Shown piece by piece: positions 47,031 to 54,866 of a DNA stretch of 64,000 nucleotides. Below the pieces are notes generated by a model, which was given only the letters and a program-made list of their open reading frames with translations, did no database searches and had not been told where the DNA came from. Numbering within the stretch: the first letter of the stretch is position 1; each line of letters opens with the position of its first letter. The stretch is from Tamarix chinensis (Eukaryota > Streptophyta > Magnoliopsida > Caryophyllales > Tamaricaceae). A program made the position numbers and the translations under genes. The DNA lies in contig CM060173.1 in the NCBI GenBank assembly GCA_030549775.1, positions 40,682,610 to 40,746,609 on the forward strand, written 5' to 3'.

Positions 47031-47405
47031 ATGGCTCAGAAGAAGATGGAGGCCTTAGAGGAAAAACTTGAGGTCATTCAAGAGGAGTGGCAGAAGGAGA
47101 TGGACACGGTTAGGGAGGATACAAGGAGATTACCTTCACTGGAGAAAGCTGTGGAGGAAATTAGAAGGCAGCTGGGGGAATTGTTGAGGCATGCAGGCGG
47201 AGGTGTCTCGTCCGCCGATCCCGGAGGAAATAGAACCAGCAGGCACGAGGACCAGACCCGACCTTTCCGACAGAAGTTCAGGGATCTCCTTATGCAGACA
47301 ATAGACGCGGTGACTACCGTTCCACTCGGCAACTGGAATTTCCCACATTCAACGGAGCTGATCCAGACGGGTGGCTTTTTCGAGCTGAACGGTTTTTTAA
47401 CCTGA
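47031..47405 (+). pseudogene. gag N-terminus (coiled coil), frame-shifted from the rest
   Basis: Starts MAQKKMEALEEKLEVIQEEW, a strong coiled-coil leader to about residue 65, as in plant gypsy gag proteins. The frame then loses family similarity and stops at 47405. The conserved gag motif (LEFPTFNGADPDGWLFRAER) lies in the frame of the next ORF, beginning at about 47328, upstream of that ORF's first ATG at 47411. The two gag halves are therefore out of register by one net base change somewhere in about 47215-47325. A mutation is more likely than programmed shifting, because the sister element reads this motif from an upstream start. Confidence 0.7.
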
Positions 47406-47410
47406 ATCAA

Positions 47411-50026
47411 ATGAATGAGGCAGAGAAACTAGAGGCCACAGCGATCGCCATGGAAGGCAAAGCTCTGGCATGGTTCCAGTATATGGAGGAAGGGAGGAAA
47501 TTCGTGTCATGGCAGGGATTCAAAGAGGCATTTCTCACCAGGTTTCGTCCGAAACATGAAGGATCCCTGTGTGAGAAATTTCTCTCCATCCGGCAGACTT
47601 CATCGGTGGAAGAATATCTGGAAGCCTTCGAGCTCCTAGCTGCTCCCCTACAAGCTCGACTAACGGAAGAGATTCTGGAAGGGACCTTCCTAAATGGGCT
47701 GAAACCAGCGGTTAGGGCTGAGGTCCGAATGATGAAGCCCAAAGGATTGATGGAGATAATGGAGGCGGCCCAAATGGTGGAAGACAAAAACAGGGTGATC
47801 CAAACTGGGAGAAGTGGGTCCAAAAATGAGGGCCAAACGAGCCTCTGGCCAGCTCCTAAAATCTGGCCTCAACAAAACGCTGCGTTTGTTAAGCCTAACC
47901 TGCTGACAACTCCACCCGCAAGACCGAACCAGCCAGCTACAGGTAGCTCGTCGAGCACAGAGGAGGTCGCAGGGGGACGGCGAACACAGGGGACCAGGCG
48001 GTTGACAGACTCCGAATTGCGGCGCCGGCGAGAGCTAGGTCTCTGTTATAGGTGTGAGGAGCGATTTTTTCTAGGGCACGTCTGTAAGAATCGGATGTTG
48101 CAGCTCCTGTTGGTGGATGATTCACAGATTTTTCCCGAAGAAGAGGGGGTGCCATTGGAGGAACCAAACACAGACGGGGTTCCAGCTGAAAACGTGGAAG
48201 GTAATGTCGAACTTTCTATGAATTCAGTTGTTGGTTTTACTTCGCCCCGAACTATGAAACTGAAGGGGATGATTAAGGGAGAGCTGGTAGTGGTGCTAAT
48301 AGATTGTGGGGCGACCCATAACTTTATTGCACGTGAGCTAGTAAAAAAATTAGAGCTCCCACTGTCCAAAACAGCGGCGTACGGGGTGCTAATGGGGACA
48401 GGAAATTCGGTGCTGACAGAGGGCATTTGTAAGGGAGTAATGTTGTCCCTTCCTGAAGTGGAAATTGTTGAGGATTTCCTGCCTTTGGACCTAGGGAGCA
48501 CCGACGTAGTGCTGGGAATGCAGTGGTTGGAAAAGTTGGGAATTATGCAGGTGAATTGGAAGGCTCTGTTGATGAAGTTTCATGTGGGTAGTACTCAGGT
48601 GACACTAAGGGGGGATGCAGAATTGTGTAAGTCCCAGGTCTCACTCAAGGCCCTAATTCGCACATTACGAAAGTCGGGACAGGGCATTCTACTGGAATTC
48701 CAGGCGCTACAAGCTGTGGCAGGGGCCCCAACGGATTCAGCAGGAATTACAGCTCCTATTCAAACGGTGGTGAACCAATTTCCGGAGGTACTGAAGGCAC
48801 CAGAAGGGTTACCACCATTGCGAGCATTGGATCATAGAATCCCCCTATTGCCCGGGGCTGCACCGGTGAGTGTACGACCTTACCGGTACCCACAAATACA
48901 GAAAAATGAGATTGAGCAGCTTGTGGGAGAAATGTTAGCAGCCGGAGTAATTAGACCAAGCCACAGTCCGTTTTCCAGCCCCGTACTGTTGGTAAGAAAG
49001 AAGGATGGTAGTTGGCGGTTTTGTGTGGACTATCGAGCCCTAAACAAAGTCACAGTGCCCGACAAATTCCCAATTCCAATGGTGGACAAGCTGCTGGATG
49101 AACTGCACGGAGCGAAAAAATTTTCAAAATTGGATCTCAAATCAGGGTATCATCAGATCAGAGTCCACCCGGATGATGTGCATAAAACAGCTTTCCGTAC
49201 GCACGAAGGGCATTATGAGTTCTTGGTAATGCCTTTTGGATTAACCAACGCTCCGGCCACTTTTCAAGGGTTGATGAACGAGGTATTTCGCCCCTACCTC
49301 CGTAGATTTGTGTTAGTATTTTTTGATGACATACTGGTATACAGCCCTTCTATGGACACTCATATCCAGCACCTCAAATCAGTTTTCGAGGTCCTGCAAG
49401 CCCACTCCTTATCAGTAAACATTAAGAAGTGTGTTTTTGGACAATTGGAGCTTGAATATCTGGGGCATATAGTTTCTTCAAAGGGAGTGGCCGCAGATCC
49501 GGCCAAGATTCAGTGTATGCAGGACTGGCCAGCTCCTAAAACCCTGCGAGAGTTGAGGGGTTTCTTGGGATTAACAGGTTATTATCGAAGGTTTGTGCAT
49601 CATTATGGGCAAATTGCAGCCCCACTCACTGCTCTACTAAAAAAAGACTGCTTTGCGTGGAATATTGAAGCTCAAAAGGCTTTCGAAAAGCTTAAGGAAG
49701 CAATGACGACAATACCGGTGTTGGGCCTCCCAAATTTCAATGAACCCTTCATAGTGGAAACCGACGCTTCAGGGATTGGGATTGGGGCTGTATTAATGCA
49801 ACGGCAGCGGCCACTTGCTTTTTTTAGTCAAGCCTTGGGGCAGCGGGCTCGCATGAAATCTGCATATGAAAGGGAATTAATGGCTGTAGTGCTGGCTATT
49901 CAACGATGGCGGCATTACCTAATGGGCCGGAAGTTTACAGTGCGAACTGATCAGAAAAGCCTCAAGTTCCTGCTAGAACAACGAATAATCCCAGAGGAGC
50001 AACTGAAATGGGTTATTAAACTCTAG
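47411..50026 (+). CDS. gag-pol: gag core, protease, RT, RNase H (truncated by TAG)
   Basis: 871 residues from the first ATG; the frame is open further upstream. Gag core residues about 10-120 (AWFQYMEEGRKF, FRPKHEGSLCEKFL). Zinc knuckle residues about 213-226 (CYRCEERFFLGHVC). Retropepsin around residue 297 (LIDCGATHNFIA) with GSTDVVLGMQWLEKLG about 60 residues on. RT residues about 500-680, with [25 protein letters not shown] and catalytic FFDDILVYS (Asp about 639-640). RNase H from about 780 (ETDASGIGIGAVL). The TAG at 50024-50026 falls late in RNase H and the same frame continues at once with DALSRVE-type sequence. The acidic residues needed for catalysis upstream of it are present. Confidence 0.85.
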   Translation: MNEAEKLEATAIAMEGKALAWFQYMEEGRKFVSWQGFKEAFLTRFRPKHEGSLCEKFLSIRQTSSVEEYLEAFELLAAPLQARLTEEILEGTFLNGLKPAVRAEVRMMKPKGLMEIMEAAQMVEDKNRVIQTGRSGSKNEGQTSLWPAPKIWPQQNAAFVKPNLLTTPPARPNQPATGSSSSTEEVAGGRRTQGTRRLTDSELRRRRELGLCYRCEERFFLGHVCKNRMLQLLLVDDSQIFPEEEGVPLEEPNTDGVPAENVEGNVELSMNSVVGFTSPRTMKLKGMIKGELVVVLIDCGATHNFIARELVKKLELPLSKTAAYGVLMGTGNSVLTEGICKGVMLSLPEVEIVEDFLPLDLGSTDVVLGMQWLEKLGIMQVNWKALLMKFHVGSTQVTLRGDAELCKSQVSLKALIRTLRKSGQGILLEFQALQAVAGAPTDSAGITAPIQTVVNQFPEVLKAPEGLPPLRALDHRIPLLPGAAPVSVRPYRYPQIQKNEIEQLVGEMLAAGVIRPSHSPFSSPVLLVRKKDGSWRFCVDYRALNKVTVPDKFPIPMVDKLLDELHGAKKFSKLDLKSGYHQIRVHPDDVHKTAFRTHEGHYEFLVMPFGLTNAPATFQGLMNEVFRPYLRRFVLVFFDDILVYSPSMDTHIQHLKSVFEVLQAHSLSVNIKKCVFGQLELEYLGHIVSSKGVAADPAKIQCMQDWPAPKTLRELRGFLGLTGYYRRFVHHYGQIAAPLTALLKKDCFAWNIEAQKAFEKLKEAMTTIPVLGLPNFNEPFIVETDASGIGIGAVLMQRQRPLAFFSQALGQRARMKSAYERELMAVVLAIQRWRHYLMGRKFTVRTDQKSLKFLLEQRIIPEEQLKWVIKL

Positions 50027-51631
50027 GGTTACCAATTTGACATTGAGTACAAACCCGGGGGAGAAAATAAGGCTGCAGATGCACTGTCAAGGGTGGAGAT
50101 AGCAGCTTCACTAGCAGCCTGCTCTGCTGTTTGGGTTGAGAAATGGAGCACCCTTCAATCTGAAATTGAGGCAGATCCAGTTTATGAGCCTATTAAGACC
50201 AAACTCCAACAAGGTGACAGTGTGGAGGGGTATCAGCTAGTTCAAGGGAACCTTTTTTACCAAAACCGATTAGTTTTACCTCCAACTTCATCCTTAATTC
50301 CGCAATTATTAGCTGAATTCCATGGTGGCGGGATAGGGGGACATTCTGGAGTATTGAAAACCTATCACCGACTGGCTAGAGAAGTGTACTGGACTGGGAT
50401 GCGGAAAAAAATACAGCAATTCATAGCTGGGTGTGCCATTTGCCAGCAGCACAAATACCTTGCTATGAGTCCAGCAGGTTTATTACAGCCCTTGCCTGTT
50501 CCCCAGCAGATTTGGGAGGATATATCCCTTGACTTTGTGGAGGGATTACCACTGTCGGAGGGCCACAGCTGTCTCTTGGTTGTGGTAGACCGCCTGTCCA
50601 AATACGCCCACTTTATTCCACTAAAACATCCTTTCACGGCACGCACTATAGCCGGGGTTTTTATCAAAGAAATTGTCAGGTTGCATGGCATTCCCCACTC
50701 AATTGTGTCCGATCGAGATAAGGTGTTCATGAGTCATTTTTGGAAAGAGATATTCAAGTTGCAGGGGACAACACTCAGATTCAGCTCGGCCTACCATCCG
50801 CAGACAGATGGACAAACCGAGGTCGTCAACCGAAGTTTGGAAACTTATCTGCGTTGCTTTGCTTGTGACAAGCCTAAACAGTGGGTTAAGTGGGTACCCT
50901 GGGCTGAATATTGGTATAATACGTCTTTCCATTCGGCCATACAAACCACACCATTTAATGTCCTGTATGGGCGAGATCCTCCACCGCTGTTACGATATGA
51001 GGATGGGGGCACCCCTTTTGCTGCGGTGGATCAGGAGCTGCGGGACAAGGATGTGATTTTAGAGGAGTTAAAACAGCACCTGCAGCAGGCTCGGGAGAGA
51101 ATGAAGGTTCAGGCCGATAAGAAGAGGAGGGAGCAGAACTTTGACGTGGGTAGCTGGGTATTTGTCAAACTCAAGCCCTATCGACACAGATCTCTGGCAA
51201 GAAGGCTGAATGAGAAGCTCTCTCCACGTTACTTTGGCCCTTACCAGATTTTAACTAAGGTGGGGCCAGTTGCCTACCGACTCAAGTTACCAGAGTCAGC
51301 ATCCATCCACCCAGTGTCTCACGTCTCAATGCTTAAGGCTGCGGTGGGTGAAGGACAGCAGGTGCAGCCTTTTACCCCTGTGCTTACAGCTGACATGGAG
51401 TGGAAGGTAGAGCCAGACTCAGTGCTCAACATGAGGTACAATGCCAAGGGGGTACTGGAGGTATTGATTAAATGGAAAGGGTTGCCAGAGTTTGAGGCGT
51501 CTTGGGAAGCGTTTGAGCTGATCAGTGAGCAGTTTCTTGATTTTCACCTTGAGGACAAGGTGAAAGACCAAGGGGGGAGTAATGATAGACCCATAATCAA
51601 ATACACGTATGTAAGGAGGAGCAAGAAATGA
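50027..51631 (+). CDS. pol C-terminal part: integrase, GPY/F module, chromodomain
   Basis: In frame with the preceding ORF after its TAG; the first ATG is at 50093 (512 residues to 51631). From that ATG: the zinc-binding HHCC region about residues 75-118 (ends CAICQQHK), integrase core with Asp about 147 (LDFVEG), Asp about 207 (SDRDKVF) and Glu about 243 (TDGQTEVVNR), the canonical D-D35-E spacing. The GPY/F module is at about 380-400 (SPRYFGPYQILTKVGPVAYR). The chromodomain is at about 434-490 (VLIKWKGLPEFEASWEAFEL). The stop lies 49 bp inside the 3' LTR, so the LTR encodes the last residues. All integrase catalytic residues are present. Translation as part of pol needs read-through of TAG 50024. 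Confidence 0.88.
   Translation, partial: GYQFDIEYKPGGENKAADALSRVEIAASLAACSAVWVEKWSTLQSEIEADPVYEPIKTKLQQGDSVEGYQLVQGNLFYQNRLVLPPTSSLIPQLLAEFHGGGIGGHSGVLKTYHRLAREVYWTGMRKKIQQFIAGCAICQQHKYLAMSPAGLLQPLPVPQQIWEDISLDFVEGLPLSEGHSCLLVVVDRLSKYAHFIPLKHPFTARTIAGVFIKEIVRLHGIPHSIVSDRDKVFMSHFWKEIFKLQGTTLRFSSAYHPQTDGQTEVVNRSLETYLRCFACDKPKQWVKWVPWAEYWYNTSFHSAIQTTPFNVLYGRDPPPLLRYEDGGTPFAAVDQELRDKDVILEELKQHLQQARERMKVQADKKRREQNFDVGSWVFVKLKPYRHRSLARRLNEKLSPRYFGPYQILTKVGPVAYRLKLPESASIHPVSHVSMLKAAVGEGQQVQPFTPVLTADMEWKVEPDSVLNMRYNAKGVLEVLIKWKGLPEFEASWEAFELISEQFLDFHLEDKVKDQGGSNDRPIIKYTYVRRSKK
51571..51579 (+). other. Polypurine tract of young chromovirus
   Basis: AGGGGGGAG, 3 nt before the 3' LTR (plus-strand priming site). 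It lies inside the pol reading frame. Confidence 0.85.
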
Positions 51632-52021
51632 GAAAGACCAGAGTTGACCGATCCGGTTATTATGTCCTTATCTTTTATATTTTGTTTTCTAGTGTGTAAG
51701 GGGGTCTGTTTTAATTAATTCAGATAAGTTGGTTATTCTGTTAGGGAGGTGCTCGTAGGTAGTAGGGCGCGTCATATTTTCTGTTTTGGTTGTTATGGCA
51801 TGTGAGAGGAAGGGAGTCGAGGGATCTCTATTAATACCGGGGGAAGGAAGAGGGAAGGGGAGGAGAATTCAGTGAATGTGGGAGGGCACCAGGACCTCGA
51901 ATACCTGGCTGTAACTCTCATTTCGTTTCATCAATATATCACCTAGTCATTCTATCCTCTTATTTTCGATCCATTAGTTAATATCCGATTATTGTTACTG
52001 CTAATTAGCTGGTACCTAACA
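51583..52021 (+). repeat. 3' LTR of young chromovirus
   Basis: 439 bp, TG...CA, one visible difference from the 5' LTR; followed by GTCTG, the target duplication. Confidence 0.95.
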
Positions 52022-52640
52022 GTCTGCAACCTCACCTATGCTAGTTGGTGAACCAGTAACGAACTGTTTTCAAAACATCCACAGGAAATGAGACTACCCA
52101 CATCCCAGTTGCAACCACGAGGAGGAATAGCAATTATTATCTGTAAAGCCAGCTTTAATTCAGAAAACTTTCAGCAGCTTCTGAGGAGGAGTCTAATTCT
52201 CACATGTAATTATTACTTATTGCTTCCAATTTGCAATATCAATGTTGGGAGGATCCAATTTTTATCATGTCCTTTCAGAATCCTAATCAACGAGAATTGA
52301 GATAAATAAAGAAACAAAGAGCAGAATCATCGATCATGCAGAGAGGCACACCTTTTTCTTTCATTTATGAAAAGTATCAGTAATAATCCGTCATTACATG
52401 TAACAATGTCAGAATCACAATTTTTTCTTTTTCGAAACAAACACTAACGAGCAGCAACTAAAAAACAGCAATACACTATTTCAGTAGACAAACACGCTTA
52501 CAAGCACTATTATGGACTCTCAGAGCAAGCCTGAAAATTAAGCAAACCATCAATAGGTCTCCCTCTTCTTAAGCAGTTGCTTCAGCCATCAGATCAGCTT
52601 TACAAAAATTTACACGCTGCAGTGCAAGCAATCAAATCAA
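52022..52640. repeat. Tandem duplication unit 2, right part
   Basis: Aligns with 34750-35337: 'ctatgctagttggtgaaccagtaacgaactg', 'ccagctttaattc', 'gaaacaaagagcagaatcatcga', to 'gcaatcaaatca'. It holds the last exon and 3' flank of the minus-strand gene at 52569-53268. Unit 2 has a 30-bp extra stretch (about 52207-52245) not in unit 1. Confidence 0.8.
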
Positions 52641-53268
52641 AACATTAGCCAATGGAAGCTTGATTGCAACCAATACAATTTTTTATTACCTAAAACAAAT
52701 TGATGTCAGTCCTAAAAAGTTTCATTCAATGATTCGCATCGTTCAAATAGAACTCGATTTAACCAGTATATGAATTACGTAAGGGCATACTAAACACTGG
52801 GGTTACATCAAATAAAAAGAAAAACTAACCTGGAATATTAGGAGGCGATGAAGAAGAAGCCCAGAACATCAGGGCATTCCGACCCAGTTCAGAAAATGTG
52901 GAAATAACCCCCACAAAGTAGAAAAACAGAACGAACGCGATTACCCAAGGCATCAACAAAAACCCAATCAAGAACGTAATAGAACCAAACAGCATCAAAG
53001 CCAGTGAAATCCCTAGAAACAACGACGCAAATGACGCCGGAGATATACCTAATGGGAATCTCAAATGCGGCGGCGAGGAAGAGGAAGAAACAGCCTGAGG
53101 AGAAGGAGGAGAATCAGAGGAGTAGAAGAGGGTGAGAAACCGGAAAGGAGAAGGGAAAGAAAGAGGAGGTGGGCATCGAAGTATTTGAATTATCATGGAA
53201 GAAAGCTGGCATATGATTCGAGAGTGTGGATCCTCATCTTCCAATTGATGTCTTCCTCTCCTGGACAT
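52569..53268 (-). CDS. Small two-helix membrane protein, two exons
   Basis: Exon 1 is 53268-52830 and starts MSRRGRHQLEDEDPHSRI; the leader may be partly untranslated, with a second Met at residue 25 as an alternative start. After a Ser/Pro-rich stretch come two hydrophobic helices (about 83-102, SLFLGISLALMLFGSITFLI, and 105-127, LLMPWVIAFVLFFYFVGVIS), then SELGRNALMFWASSSSPPNI. The exon ends CCAG with GTTAGT as donor; read on, the frame would stop at once. I infer an intron 52829-52598 (232 bp, AG at 52599-52598) and exon 2 52597-52569 ending DLMAEATA-stop, total 155 residues. Exon 2 is supported by silent-only divergence in the duplicate at 35265-35293. I believe this is a plant-conserved small membrane protein; its function is unknown to me. 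Confidence 0.6.
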
Positions 53269-53591
53269 GGTTGGATTTGCAAACTGTTTTCTGAAGAAAT
53301 CGACTATGGAAGTGCTGGGAGCGAAAATTTGGCGGAAAAGCGGAAAGGAAAAGTAAGATGAGACCTACTAATGTGATGTGGGAGTATGGGCTAGCTCAGA
53401 TATGATAGAGAATAACAGATTTCGAAGATGGCTTTGATGATAAGGCGCGGCCTTTGACTTTCCCCCCTCAAGTTTTCAAGTTGACAACTCATGAACCTGA
53501 ACTCCGATGAAAAATACGTTAGCGGAATCAGTCGAGAACGATAAGATTGAAGATGTTGCTATTATTACACGGTTGGGAATGCTATATCGAT
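53269..53591. promoter_or_regulatory. Upstream region of the minus-strand membrane-protein gene
   Basis: 323 bp between the presumed start codon and the hAT insertion. No clear TATA box is visible on the minus strand. The hAT element therefore separates the gene from any more distant promoter elements. Confidence 0.4.
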
Positions 53592-53603
53592 TAGGACTGT
53601 TCA
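53592..53603 (+). repeat. hAT left terminal inverted repeat
   Basis: TAGGACTGTTCA; subterminal motif words TCCGAT/ATATCCGAT follow to about 53765. Confidence 0.85.
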
Positions 53604-54866
53604 TATTATTCGATATCTGCTTATTCGATCCGATATTCGAAGCGATTCGATCCGAAAAAACCAATATCCAATCCGATTTTTTTTCAAATCAAATATCCGA
53701 TTCGGTCAACGAAAAGTCAAACAAATCAAATATCCGATCAAACAAATACAAATAATATCCGATCCGAAGAAAAAATATTTATATATTTTTATAATTTTTT
53801 ATTTTATATATAATTATATATAAATAAATATATAAATTTTACTTAATTTATTAGTTGGACCAAAATTTAATTTACTCTAAATTATATTTTTAATATAATT
53901 ATTTTTTAAATATTTATTTTAACTCATTCCCCAACGCCCAACGACAATGAACAGTGCACAGTCAGTAGCACCACGTGGTATTGTAGCACCACGGGTCCAC
54001 GGGCACGCGTTACTGTATTTGTAAAAAAAAAACAACATGTCGGACCCCGACCCCCCTTCTCTCTCTTTTCTCTCTTCTCTCCCTTCTCTATTTTTTTTCT
54101 CGTGGCTCCCTGCTCCCCCGACTCCCTGCTCCCATCCTGCAACCCTAACCGCCGCCCTCTCCCCAGCTCCTCCTCCCTGCTCCTCCTTCGTTGGTCGCCG
54201 GCCTCCAACTAGTCGCCACCGTAGCCAGCCATAACTAGCAGCAGCAGGAGCTGCTGCCGAACCTGCAGTAGCAGCATCGGCAGCACAGCAGCAGTAACGC
54301 GCAGGTCGTGCCGCCGCCGCCGGTCACCGTAGATGCCTGCTGACCACCGACGAGCCATCCTCAACCTCCGGCACATCTTTCCCGGCCTTCACCTGCCTTG
54401 ATTTATTAGTTTCGTTTGGTATAATTTCCGAAAAATCCTAACCCTTATTTTGATTAATTGGGTATGAATTAGCTTATAAAAAGCTAAATTGATTGTTTGA
54501 TTATGTATATATGTGTTGTAAGATTGATTTGGATAGGTCAATTGTATGGTTATGTTGGAATTTTGGAAAATTTGGATTTTTGGCCGGGTTATGTCCAAAT
54601 TTTTCGGATTCGCCCGTTTTTGCGATTTTGGACAAATTGATTATACAATATGTTTTAAAATGTATCCAATTTCATTTTGGAACCCTCAATTTAGAAGAGT
54701 AGTATAATTAGCTATGATTAGTAATGTGTTGTTCCAAAAATCAATTTTGATCTTTCTAATTAATGTGGTATAATTAGTTTGAACTACTATATTCTGGAAT
54801 GTGAGTCTTAAGTGGAAGAAATGTTAATATTCTTCCATTTTTGTTAATTTGTAGCTCTAATCAATA
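53604..54866 (+). other. hAT 5' subterminal region, leader and leader intron
   Basis: 53604-53765 holds ATCCGAT-type repeats. 53770-53925 is AT-rich. 53930-54410 is GC-rich with a CT-rich stretch (54050-54100), looking like a plant promoter and 5' UTR. A likely UTR intron ends at TTTGTAG (54854), 12 nt before the ATG; the donor is probably near 54418 (TTTG|GTATAA) but is uncertain. Short open frames here are not supported. Confidence 0.5.

Larger units (their letters stand above)
46559..52021 (+). mobile_element. Young Ty3/gypsy chromovirus, complete, 5463 bp
   Basis: Two 439-bp LTRs (46559-46997 and 51583-52021) starting TGATAGACCC and ending CCTAACA, a tRNA-Met primer site, gag-pol, a polypurine tract, and an exact 5-bp target duplication GTCTG (46554-46558 and 52022-52026). 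I see one LTR difference (A at 46848, G at 51872), so insertion is recent. Domain order gag-protease-RT-RNase H-integrase-chromodomain defines a chromovirus. Short LTRs and small size suggest a Reina-like clade, which needs a tree. Gag is in two frames and one TAG splits pol, so this copy is not autonomous unless these are bypassed. Confidence 0.95.
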
